Assembly: GCA_028554795.2 (NCBI GenBank)
Contig: CM068830.1
Coordinates: forward strand, 45,460,227-45,524,226
Origin: Sinohyriopsis cumingii
Taxonomy: Eukaryota; Mollusca; Bivalvia; Unionida; Unionidae
Length of the DNA stretch: 64,000 nucleotides
Reading direction: 5' to 3'
Shown: positions 24,531-40,249 of the stretch, in pieces
Layout of the letters: each line of letters begins with the position of its first letter
How positions within the stretch are numbered: the stretch's first letter is position 1
Position numbers and translations under genes: made by a program
The notes under the pieces: generated by a model
What the model saw: only the letters and a program-made list of their open reading frames with translations
The model's database searches: none
What the model was told of the DNA's origin: nothing

Positions 24531-26281
24531 GGGGCCTATATGACTGAGTGGTCTAAAATGCTGACCTTTATAGATTATAGGGGGCCTATATGACTGAGTG
24601 GTCTAAAATGCTGACCGTTACAGATTATAGGGGGCCTATATGACTGAGTGGTCTAAAATGCTGACCTTTACAGATTATAGAGGGCCTATATGACTGAGTT
24701 GTCTAAAATGCTGACTGTTACAGATTATAGGGGGCCTATATGACTGAGTGGTCTAAAATGCTGACCGTTACAGATTATAGAGGGCCTATATGACTGAGTG
24801 GTCTAAAATGCTGACCATTACAGATTATAGGGGGCCTATATGACTGAGTTGTCTAAAATGCTGACTATTACAGATTATAGGGGGCCTATATGACTGAGTG
24901 GTCTAAAATGCTGACCTTTACAGATTATAAGGGGCCTATATGACTGAGTGGTCTAAAATACTGACCTTTACAGATTATAGGGGGCCTATATGACTGAGTG
25001 GTCTAAAATGCTGACCGTTACAGATTATAGGGGGCCTATATGACTGAGTGGTCTAAAATGCTGACCTTTACAGATTATAGGGGGCCTATATGACTGAGTG
25101 GTCTAAAATGCTGACTATTACAGATTATAGGGGGCCTATATGACTGAGTGGTCTAAAATGCTGACCTTTACAGATTATAAGGGGCCTATATGACTGAGTG
25201 GTCTAAAATACTGACCTTTACAGATTATAGGGGGCCTATATGACTGAGTGGTCTAAAATGCTGACCGTTACAGATTATAGGGGGCCTATATGACTGAGTG
25301 GTCTAAAATGCTGACCTTTACAGATTATAAGGGGCCTATATGACTGAGTGGTCTAAAATGCTGACCGTTACAGATTATAAGGGGCCTATATGACTGAGTG
25401 GTCTAAAATGCTGACCATTACAGATTATAGGGGGCCTATATGACTGAGTGGTCTAAAATACTGACCTTTACAGATTATAGAGGGCCTATATGACTGAGTG
25501 GTCTAAAATGCTGACCTTTACAGATTATAAGGGGCCTATATGACTGAGTGGTCTAAAATGCTGACCTTTACAGATTATAAGGGGGCCTATATGACTGAGT
25601 GGTCTAAAATGCTGACCATTACAGATTATAGGGGGCCTATATGACTGAGTGGTCTAAAATGCTGACCTTTACAGATTATAGGGGGCCTATATGACTGAGT
25701 GGTCTAAAATGCTGACCTTTACAGATTATAGAGGGCCTATATGACTGAGTGGTCTAAAATGCTGACCTTTACAGATTATAGGGGGCCTATATGACTGAGT
25801 GGTCTAAAATGCTGACCTTTACAGATTATAGGGGGCCTATATGACTGAGTGGTCTAAAATACTGACCTTTACAGATTATAGGGGGCCTATATGACTGAGT
25901 GGTCTAAAATGCTGACCATTACAGATTATAGGGGGCCTATATGACTGAGTTGTCTAAAATGCTGACCTTTACAGATTATAGGGGGCCTATATGACTGAGT
26001 GGTCTAAAATGCTGACCTTTACAGATTATAGGGGGCCTATGTGACTGAGTGGTCTAAAATGCTGACCTTTACAGATTATAGGGGGCCTCTATGACTGAGT
26101 GGTCTAAAATGCTGACCTTTACAGATTATAGGGGGCCTATATGACTGAGTGGTCTAAAATGCTGACCATTACAGATTATAGGGGGCCTATATGACTGAGT
26201 GGTCTAAAATGCTGACCTTTACAGATTATAGGGGGCCTATATGACTGAGTGGTCTAAAATGCTGACCTTTACAGATTACTC
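24531..26281 (+). repeat. 50-bp satellite made from a SINE head, 35 copies
   Basis: gggcctatatgactgagtgg..tctaaaatgctgacc..ttacagattata repeats every 50 bp from 24531, with one 51-bp step near 25581; the last unit starts at 26232. Each unit matches the first 50 bases of SINE family 1 (22436 copy) including a box-A-like tgactgagtgg. The last unit runs straight into the SINE body. Confidence 0.96.
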
Positions 26282-26465
26282 ACATGTCTTACCTCTGTCC
26301 ACATGTGTTTTATTCTCAGCTCAACTAACATGGATTTGTAAGAAAACTTGCTACTAGCTTCCTGTGGGTTGGTGGTTTTTCACAGGGTTCTTCATCCACG
26401 AAATATACTGGCCACCATGTATAGTCTTATCTTGTGCTCAAAAATGGCTTTAAACCCCACAAATG
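26282..26465 (+). mobile_element. SINE family 1 body attached to the satellite
   Basis: cttacctctgtccac..gcttcctgtgggttggtgg..actggccaccatgtatag..gctttaaaccccac follows the last satellite unit in the same order as in the intact SINE at 22436. The B-box region is decayed and the (AAC)n tail is short. Confidence 0.88.
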
Positions 26466-27460
26466 GAAACCAAACCAATTTTTATACTTTAATATTTTTG
26501 TCCAAAGATAACAATTTATAATTTATTATATAAGTAAATGATCATTGTTGAGTAATTAACAGTGTGAATTTGTACTTAATCACTCACAAAATAATTAAGT
26601 CCAAAGGTCAACATGTTAACTTTGTGATTGATTAGGTAATAATTTCCACTTTGATAAATACCCTGTCATGATCATTTAATCATCATAATTCAAATTATCC
26701 TCCTTTCTGTCATCAAAACATCAATTTTAGGTAGCTCTGTTTTCTTTCATTAGCCTCTTAACTCTGTACAAGAATACATATCCCCATCTTAGCTAGCCAG
26801 GGGTCTTAGACTCTTGTATAGTGTTATAGATATGGTAGAGTGTCTGAGTGGTCATAGCAGTGATTTGAGGGACTTTTGTCACTCTATATGATTTGTTTTT
26901 ATCAAGCTGTCAGTTATTTAGCTTTCATTGTTCTTGCTATCTAAACATTTTTATTTTTCACAAACCAAAGTCATGTCCATTTTTTGTGAAATTCCCTGCA
27001 TTTGATCATGATCATTTATAAGGTTTTGTTGAAGCATAAATTTATGAATGTATAGTGACTTGTAGAACATACTGTATGGTTTGTTTGGCTAAAGGGTTGA
27101 AATGTTTATGCACAGGAGGGACTGTGCAATTAGATTGTTTGAACTTCTAATTTGTGATTTTTGGTGGGGAGTGCACATTTTGGTCTTAGGTCAGTGGGTG
27201 GGGAAGCTTGTTATTTTTATGGTGCAAGGATTTGATATTGTCAAATCTTCACCTAAAGTGCACTGGAAACTGATTGGGAACTAAAAGTGGTCCCCAGACT
27301 TTACTAATGTGTCAAAAAATAAATTCAAGATCAGTATTACATGACCATTTATATCCAATCACACTGCAGAAAACTCAGTTTATCACATAATTTGATACCT
27401 TTTGCTGGTTGAACTGCTTGCTATACACATATGTTCTTTTTATAAACATTTGATCATTTG
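26466..27460. other. Intergenic DNA, nothing recognised
   Basis: No coding or repeat structure that I can support. Confidence 0.4.
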
Positions 27461-28170
27461 GGTCCAGTTATTTTCCTTTGTCTATTACTTTGAATCAACA
27501 CTGTCAGCTATAGTTCAGGAACTATTCAACATATTTTTGTGCAATTTGGTGTGTATATCAACTCATTAACCAAGATTTGTAATTTGTGCATATCTTCTGG
27601 TCAGCTCAATTTTGGACTGAGTTAGACGGTTAATTTCAGTTCTTTATAATTAGATGTCATAACTTCAATAGCACCAGAACCTTTTAACATATTCTGCAAT
27701 TGGTATGAACATTGTATCATAGACATATACGTGCCTTGTACGTGCATTTTCTGTTAAACTCCATGCTGGAGAGAGTTGTACCCATAAGAAATAACTTCCT
27801 ATAGTAATATGGGAGTTTGCATGTAACAGGAACAGCTGAAGAAACAGTTAACATATTTTTATGTAGTTTGGTATAAACAGACTTATGTTGCATCTTTTAT
27901 GCTCATTTACTCCATTTTGGACAGAGTTAACACCCTTTGTTAAGCAAATGTTTGTTTTCATATGGAAATTTGGAATGTTGTTTTCAGTCAGCATAGCTTA
28001 AGAAGTATTCAGCTTACACGGAAGCAATTTGATGTGAATATTGGTTCATTAAACTAGATGTGGTTATTTTTATGGGTTTTGATATGTTTACTCCATTTCA
28101 GGCTGAGTTATGGCCATTGGGGCTCAACTTTCATATCTTTACATGGGATTTTGCTTGTAATCATGAATTT
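27460..28170. repeat. Diverged tandem repeat with ggactgagtta motif
   Basis: Four segments about 150-180 bp apart share ttcaacatat..ttggt and ctccattttgga(c)tgagtta, for example near 27610, 27915 and 28090. Old local duplication, non-coding. Confidence 0.6.
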
Positions 28171-28211
28171 ATTTTGCATGTGATTTGTGTGTGTGAATTG
28201 GATTTTTAATG

Positions 28212-28497
28212 TAGCTTTAAAAAAATTCCAGTCATATTGCTATGATGTCTGCAGTGTTGCAGTTTATAGTAATATCAAGCTCTGAGGCATCATGCCAAAT
28301 ACAAGTAGGATCATGTCGCACCCAGTCACATTATCCTGACACCAGGCCAACCACTTCTAACACTAACCTCTTAATGCTCAATGCTTAGTGAGGCAGCTGC
28401 TAGTACTATTTTTGGAAGTCTTTGGTGTGACTTTGCCAGGGTTCAAACCTGCAACCTCCCATATCCAAGGCAGATGTTGTAATCACTTACTCCAAAA
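28212..28497 (-). mobile_element. SINE family 2, reverse orientation
   Basis: Reverse complement of the 14320 and 50511 copies: agtcatattgctatgatgtc, cacattatcctgacaccagg, gaggcagctgc and ggttcaaacctgc occur in the expected order. Diverged; a short plus-strand open frame over it is not a gene. Confidence 0.88.
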
Positions 28498-28964
28498 GGG
28501 TTGTCAGTTTATTTGCAGTTTTTTATATTTACATCTTTTAGAACTTTATGTTGCACCTTGTAGTCATTATTATACAAATATGCTATTAAATGTGAAGACA
28601 GTTAAATGTTATTTGAGCAACCTCTACTATAAACAATCACCTGTCATTTACAAGCAAAATCATCACACATATATCATTTTATTATATAAATGCACTGTCA
28701 TGTGTCCACCTGCCAAAGTGGATATAATTTATAGGCAAAATATGCCTTTAATCAGTCCAGTGAATGATTGGATTGTAAAACTAGTTATAAGCAATAATGA
28801 CCATTATTTATTCCTTTATAACGATGATTGATGAGGCAGAATGCAGATTTTTTCTAAATCCACAGGGGAAAAAAGAAAGAAAAAAAAAGAGATGAGTTAG
28901 GTCACTGGGATTCTTACAGGTAGTGCCCTATACCACTGACTATAAACGTTACTAAAGTACATGT

Positions 28965-29730
28965 ATTTCAGAGGTTCATACTGTGGACATGGATGTACAT
29001 ATTTCAGAGGTTTATACTGTGGTCATAGATGTACATATTTCAGAGGGTCCTACTGTGGTCATAGATGCACATATTTCAGAGGGTCCTACTGTGGTCATAG
29101 ATCCATATAATTCAGAGATTCACACTGGCTATCGATGTACATAGTTCAGAGGTTCCTAATGTGGTCATGGGTGTACATTTTTCGGAGGTTCTTACTGTGG
29201 TCATCGATGTACGAAGTTCAGAGGTTCCTACTGTGGTCATAGATTCATATAATTCATATATTCACACTGGCTGTCGATGTACATAATTCGAAGGGTCCTA
29301 CTGTGGTCATGAATATACATAGTTCAGAGGTTCCTAATGTAGTGATAGATCCATATAATTCAGAGATTCACACTGGCTATCGATGTACATAGTTCAGAGG
29401 TTCCTAATGTGGTCATGGATGTACAGTTTTCGGAGGTTCTTACTGCGGTCATCGATGTACAAAGTTCAGAGGTACCTACTGTAGTCATAGATCCGTATAA
29501 TTCATAGATTCACACTGGCTATCGATGTACATAGTTCAAAGGTTCCTAATGTGGTCATCCGTGTACATATTTCAGAGGCTCTTACTGTGGTCATGGATGT
29601 ACATATTTCAGAGGCTCTTACTGTGGTCATGGATGTCATAGTTCTGAGGTTCATACTGTGGTCATGGATGTATAATATTCAGAGGTCCATACTTTTGTTA
29701 TGGATGAACATAATTCAGACGTTTGTGCTG
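28965..29730. repeat. 36-bp minisatellite with 248-bp higher-order unit
   Basis: About 20 units of gttcagaggttcctactgtg plus gtcatagatgtacata. Variant units with atccatataattcagagatt at 29101 and 29349, and related ones at 29244 and 29491, show a 248-bp higher-order period. Confidence 0.88.
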
Positions 29731-30842
29731 TATCTTTGTTTAGTATATGCTCATTTTCCCCCTGTTAACTCTACATTGTCAGAATCGTGCAATATTACCC
29801 GATATTGAACCCGCGCGACAATACACATATAGCATTCACGTGCATAAATGAACTACTTTCTATTGTAAACAAACAATGGACGCAGACGCCAGCACTTTTG
29901 ATTTGTACTCAAATCATGTACATTCGCGTAAGATGCTCTTTACGTTGTGGTTGTTTAAATTTGTTTCTGAATGAACTAAAACAGATGTTTCGTGGACTGC
30001 CACATACCAGCTGCTTTGGCACATTCCGCATTGATACAATGTTTCGGATTTAGGTTAGCTACAGTATATAATATGCGCAAGATAAGGTCCTTACAAATAA
30101 CATACAAGTGACAAGTCATATACTCTCTTCTATATCTGGTGATAAGAATGGCAAAATAAAATATACTTACAGTTTTACATCCTGAATTTCCTCAAAATGT
30201 ATTTTCTTAATTCTGCAAATCCGAATTACATGAGCCATATCATAGGTTCTCAATCTGGATTACACATTTAGAAATTGTGCTGTAATTTCGATGATGAGTG
30301 CAATTACATCCTTACTGCACTCAAAATTAAATAAGCATTAAATTCCATAGCGTCTTTTTCATAATTGCAATTTCCCACATTATGATTTCAAACATTAAAT
30401 GACATTAACAGAAACACATTTGCAGATGTCAACACGCTTCTCTCTAGCTTCTTAAATCTCGTGTATTTCATGTGGAATCGTCACACACAAATCCAGTCCA
30501 TAATCACAAAATTTCCTAGAATCGAGAAAAATACCAAAATCTATTCATTCCAGATCAAATGGAAAAGTTGCAATGCACATACATTCACAATATGACTCCA
30601 ATTTTCAATTTTAACTCGACACGCCATTTTCTTTCGAAAAATATGTCGAGCGCGCGACTAAGTTCAAATTTATCTGGGCGGAGTTATGTGCGCAGTAATA
30701 ATGTTGATTTGTGTAATGATGAATATGCGCTTGTGTATTTAGTTTGGAATGCGGCATACAATCATTTACGTTGTTTCTTGTAGTGTATTTTGTTTATATA
30801 ATTAAACCTTGGGTAGAATTAAAAAATTGAGGATAAAATAAA

Positions 30843-30968
30843 AAGGTTACTGCATTTGTATGGGAAAATACGAACTCGTTTTGTTGGAAGGATATACTGC
30901 ACTCCCAAGGTCGTGCAGTATTCCATCCCAAAACTCGTTCATATTTTCCCATACAAATGCAGTAACCT
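30843..30968. repeat. Long hairpin (arms about 57 bp)
   Basis: aggttactgcatttgtatgg on the left is answered by ccatacaaatgcagtaacct on the right, with near-continuous pairing inward to ctgca/tgcag around a loop of about 13 bp. Could be a foldback MITE or a hairpin RNA source. Confidence 0.85.
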
Positions 30969-31892
30969 GTAACTGTTGTGAAACAATACTGATAATGTCA
31001 TTGTTCTCACCCAGCTTTCGTTATACCATGTTGAATATATTGTTTGTCTATGGAGTCAACACACAGTAATTGGGCTAAATGAGATCATGGTTACTTAATA
31101 ACTTACTAGTGTTTCCTGGATTAGTTAATTCCTTAGTCATTGTAAAAGTGACAGTTGTTTGTTGCTTTATTGACAAACAAGATGATAGTGCCATCATCAT
31201 CTCTTCACTGAATTTCAACTGTTAGATTTTTTGTGTTATTGAGGTAATCACTTTTTGCTTTGGATTAAGTGATCTATGGAATTTGTTTCTAAATAAATTC
31301 ATTCTGTTTCTGGGTGAGTTATATTTATCTTTTTGTGTGTGTTTTGGGTTTGTTTTGGTAATTGTTTTGTTTGGATCTTCGATTTATTTGGTTTTGTGTG
31401 GAAATATTTGCTTTTGTATTGGTTTTGTGTGTGTTTTTGTTTGGATTCTTTTACATTTTTCACAGTAATTTCTTAACAGGGCAGATGGACTATTTTAGCA
31501 AGGTAACAAGTCCTCGTCGCTGAAAGTTCTTTATATTTAGTAACATTGTTGAAGGACTTATTTTATGTTTTGTTTCCTTCTATTTTTAGTAACAACGTTC
31601 ATCTTTGATGTCGGGTCAATATATAATCTTATTTGGTATGAACACTCCTTAAATCAAAGTGCCTTATAGCCAAGTACGTCCAAAATGGTTAACTTCAAAA
31701 TGTTTAGTTTAACATGGCGAAGGGCAATGGTATTATATCCAACTAGTCCCAAAAGGGTTCGCTTCAAAAAGTTTGGTTTTAATATGACGAATAACAATCG
31801 CTACTTTTCAACTTTATACAGCGATAATGTGATATCTTCATGATGCACACAATTTAGTTCACAAAGATAAGGCTGCACTTGAGGAGACTAAG

Positions 31893-35569
<3,677 letters not shown>

Positions 35570-35638
35570 TTGTCCTTACGTTCAAAGTCCAGAGACGACT
35601 GATCAAGCTAGTGTAAAGAAACCCAGCTTGATATCTGT

Positions 35639-35644
35639 AATAAA
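35639..35644 (+). promoter_or_regulatory. Polyadenylation signal of lectin A
   Basis: AATAAA 70 bp after the lectin A stop codon, a normal distance for a short 3' UTR. Confidence 0.6.
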
Positions 35645-35746
35645 ACGGATGTGGTCTCTTTGATGATAGTATTGAGAAAGAAAGAAAAAATAAAAAATTT
35701 AAAAGAGGCAATTTCTGCATGATCTAAGTACTTAAGCAACTGGTCT

Positions 35747-35750
<4 letters not shown>

Positions 35751-35798
<48 letters not shown>
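35751..35798. repeat. (TA)n microsatellite downstream of lectin A
   Basis: About 48 bp of pure TA. Confidence 0.97.
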
Positions 35799-35799
<1 letters not shown>

Positions 35800-35802
<3 letters not shown>

Positions 35803-38800
35803 AAACCTGAAAAATAAATAAAATACTAATTTCATCAATATCAAAGAACTATAAGTACTGATCTATTCAACTTTGATTTCAAAGATCATCTTACAACGTG
35901 TGTATAAATAAATAATATTTAATCATAATTTATTTATAAATAAACGTCTGATTTAGTCACAGTGTTAAAAGAAGAACGAATCCTTATACAATATCATGAA
36001 AATAGTGAGATAATCCATCAACTGAAAGCAAGGAAAACTGCATGACAATTCTAGACTTACGTTTATTCTGTGCGCACACAGTTCTGCACAAACTAATACA
36101 CTGAAAAAAGCATGCAGAATAAACCTATATCGCTACCAAATCTCTTTTATGGAATATTCATTTCAACTACTGCTAAACCAAATCTAATATAATCTATGCG
36201 AGTGTGGTTATAAATGAAAGAAAATTCATAATTCATCACCGTGTATTTCACTACTTGAAGGGATTGCTAAAGTAATCGAAAACTGAATGTTATCATTTAG
36301 CGTTTACTGGAGGTGTTTAAGCGCATTTTGAATTTGTTTATCACTCAAATATTCTTTCTTCAGTCCACAGGTGAATGGACAGACTATTATTGGTTAAAAA
36401 TGGATGACTGAAATGGTTGGCAGAGATGGTGATCTACCAGAAAGATGCACTTGTTAAACAATTATAAAGAAAGCTTTTAGCAGACCTGGATATACCTAAT
36501 GTAGATTTCAATAAAAATAATTTCATCATTTGATCCTTTTAGTGTGGAACAAATGACATCTTACACCCTGTTATCGTTATGATATTACCTAATAAACATA
36601 CATTCCAAAGTACAAATTCATTTTCTAATGTGATGACTTTCTGACACTGGAATAATGAAATGTATTGATGTTTCTAGATCAAGAATGAGGAATCTCTGGA
36701 AATGCAAAAGTTTCTCCAAACCAACAATATTTTACGCATTTTGTTATTGATCTCCTTTTTAGAAATGTTCACACCTTGCATACCAAGCTTAAATTATAAC
36801 ACGAGGACACGGTGTGTAGCAGATTTTTTTGTTTAAAATTTATTGGGTGTATTTGACAACAGTTTGTTCGCTCAAAGAATGTTCCACATGTTGTTCATAT
36901 GTCTTGTCATCAAGACCTTTCATTTAATTACACCGAGTCAGCTTTAGACGATGTCATATGTTTTCAACCTTTTAGATACCCCATTGAGAAATTATTTGTT
37001 AATTTCAAAAACATTTATATCTTTCCTACACGACGCGACATTCAACAACACAATATGTAATTTAGGCATTGTTTTCCACATAGTATCATTTGAAAATAAA
37101 CCTAATGATATTTGAAAAATGTGCAATACGCCTTTTTGTCTTTCCATCCTATGTATAAATCATAAGTATCCACGGCCGAACGACAATTGCGGGGACATAG
37201 AAGCTGGTTTATCTGTGGGTCACTTTCATTTCCGAAGCATAGCTCCAAAAGTGTTCAAGACATCTCCATGAACTTTGATGGATGTATTGGGATCGTCTTC
37301 CACATGTGACTTTTTCTTTCAAAGATTGTCCGTCTCTTTATTTTGAATGGATCCTCTCTGCTTTTCCATTCATCCATCAATCACACTTTCGTTTCTAGAG
37401 CATAACTCTAAAACCGCTCAAGACATCTCTGTGAAACTTTTCACACATATTACAATTTTGGTCTAGATGTAAATTTTGCTATTCACATTATTTCAGATAT
37501 AAAATTTAACTAGTTCCCTTTGTTTGTTTTTACATCTATCCATTCATTTTGTATACAGCTGTGTGACCTAAAATTGCTTTGTGGGAATAAACTAAATGAT
37601 ACAAAGAGAAAAGAAAATAGACTGAATTGAAAGAAAGGATCACTGAACAGTTTTGACCACACTTTTATCCCGTCCAAACTGGTAAACATATACGCATTTT
37701 CTCTTGATATCGTCAGTGTTGCATTCATATAAAACTCTTGAACTATTCGTATCACCTCTCTGTATACTGTTGAATTCAACATAATGTAGCTTTGCGTCAG
37801 TATTTATGATGTGTACAAATTTGAAAAAAAAAAAGTATTTTATAATAGTTTCTAGTGTAGCCTTCTCGTCTCCGAAGAAGTGTTCTAAAGGCATTTGATT
37901 TTAAGATGTATCAGTTGACATATACGAGTCTACAAGACAATTATATATTTACCTGGATTTTTTTTTTTTTTTAGTGTTCTGCCATCCCTACACAAACTAC
38001 TAAAACACCAATACTAAAAAATACATAAAGGGTCGACTTGCTAGAAAATTAAATTGTTCGCATAAAAAATGTTTCATTAATCTCTTGATTATTTTATATA
38101 TAAACGTGAAAGTCAGTACAGTTCATTGTTTACGTTTAAAAAGAGAAATGGAGAAAAACCCATTAATTTGTGCACATGACGACAGATCATAACGTGCTTT
38201 AGTTGTTGATAGAATCGGATGATTAGACATCTGTGTAATTTAAAAGCATGACCTACCTTCAAATAAGATATTATCAGTTAGTTTCAGATTTACATTTCAA
38301 GACTTGGAACACAAAAAAATATTTTCTTTTATATTCAGCATTGCTTGTCATTTTCTACGATATGCTCAAACATTTACTGCATAGACATACTTTATGTTGT
38401 ATGCATGACGAACGGATAGTCATTCATATCAGTATTTTGTAGATAATATTTAAGAGTGATTTCAAATGATATGTCAAACTCTTATGTGTATTATTGCAAT
38501 TTATAAACCTAGCAAAACTGAAAGAGAGGCGGTAAGTGGAATTCGATAGAAATGTTTATAATATTTTATATCTGATATTTAAACCCTTATATGGAGTTTA
38601 CATCGTTGTGTTTTTATTTGCTGAGTTTAGTTTTAGTAGTTAGAGACAAATAGAAAGTATAGGCAAGAGGAAGTCGGCTGAAAGTTAATCATCTTCTATT
38701 TTAATTATTCATATTACATTTTACTTGAGCGCTCATGTGTGGTGTGTACAATTAAACTTTTGTACCTGGTTTAGAAACTTTAGAAAATACCTGAGATTAA

Positions 38801-38990
38801 TGTGGCACATATTCAGAAGGAAAATATTGTTGTATGGAGTTACCTTAAAAGAATGACAAGCATTTCGAAGCAACCTTTTTAACACGTGATACACCTTTGC
38901 CACTTTTGACCTACTTATACAATGTCTTATAGATAAAGCATACACATTTCAGTTTGTAACTGATATATTCCCTAGGATTATACAGATAAC
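35800..38990. other. Intergenic DNA between the two lectin genes
   Basis: No supported gene. Near 37200-37450 a diverged pair of segments with caagacatctc(c/t)atgaa(a)ctttt suggests an old tandem repeat. Confidence 0.45.
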
Positions 38991-38995
38991 GGAAC

Positions 38996-39050
38996 ATGCA
39001 GGGAGGGGAGTCTGTCTATATTTTATTCTTATTCACAACGATTTTTACAG
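38996..39050 (+). CDS. Lectin B exon 1 (signal peptide)
   Basis: ATG at 38996, 18 codons MQGGESVYILFLFTTIFT, then donor gtaaag in phase 1. The hydrophobic core is typical of a secretion signal. It joins in phase to 39891. Confidence 0.75.
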
Positions 39051-40215
39051 GTAAAGAAAAAAAAATAGTTGTAATGAAGACATTTAAATGTGTATGAGAG
39101 ACAAAAGCAAACATCTTTGAGATGATTTAAAAAAAGTATATTCCTTAATTAAAACCCTATTGATGAAATTTCTGTAAGAAATCATGCAAAACAACGGAAT
39201 CTCTATATAGATTTGCCGCTTCCATATATCTTTAACTGAACACGATTCTAAACGATGTTTAATGTTGAATGGCTTTGTAAGCAGCAGCAGAAAATTACAT
39301 ATCTTGGTTGTTGCAGGTGTCGTTATGATGTGCTGAAGGAAAGAAACAGCTATATCGATGGTAGTGTGGATGGATAGCTAGATAAAAGGATGTATGGATA
39401 GATAAATGGATATTCAACGCGTATACATTTCACATTACTTGCTTATCCTATAATTGTACTAGAATGACCTAGAATGACCGAGCTTCAACTCCGTATTAAA
39501 GTAGACTTGCACGGTTACATTGCAGCATCACGATTTGTTAATTATGTCACTGTGTCTATGAAACTGTATCCACATGATCTAGATATATGGAGAGATAGAT
39601 AGATAAATTGGTAGGTAGGTAGATAGATAGATATGACTAAAGAACAAACTACACAGGGATATAATTAGGTTGAAAGTAAGGGGGAAAAAAACAGAGTATA
39701 CAATATAAGCGGGCTGGATGAACTCCACGAAACGAGGTATAAAAAGCCATGTTGTGTTGACGATGTCCGACATAAAAGTTTTGATATGCATAGTCTCCAA
39801 ATCTGTATTGTTTAACAAGAGTTATTTTTAACTACTTTCGGTTGCGACGGAAATGGCCAAGCGGTGTACCGATTGTGTTGCTTTTTTTAGTTGATGGAAT
39901 ATGCCCTGATGGATGGATATCCCATATGGAGTCTTGCTACCTCTTCAGCCATGACGTAGAATCATGGTCAGGCGCCTTGGTATTTCATACATACATACAT
40001 ACATACATACATACATACATTGTATTGATGATTCCCTGAAGAAGCTGTCTTTCAAGCATTCTATTTAAGATCAATACACGTTTTCACTATTCATTACTTG
40101 CTACTTTTAAAGATACATGTAAAGCCCTACATCTCCTTGTTTGATAAGATACTTCCCTTCTTTGTCGATATATCCTATTTAAGTAATACACCTTGTCTAA
40201 TTATATTGAATAAAA

Positions 40216-40249
<34 letters not shown>

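Noticed and set aside
24531-26281. CRISPR-like array
   Set aside because: Units are contiguous with no unique spacers, and the genome is eukaryotic; it is a SINE-derived satellite.
28388-28831. 147-codon plus-strand frame
   Set aside because: Its first part is an antisense SINE; the rest has no motif or splice support.
30860-31069. 69-codon plus-strand frame
   Set aside because: It spans the two arms of the hairpin at 30843-30968 and has no protein-like features.
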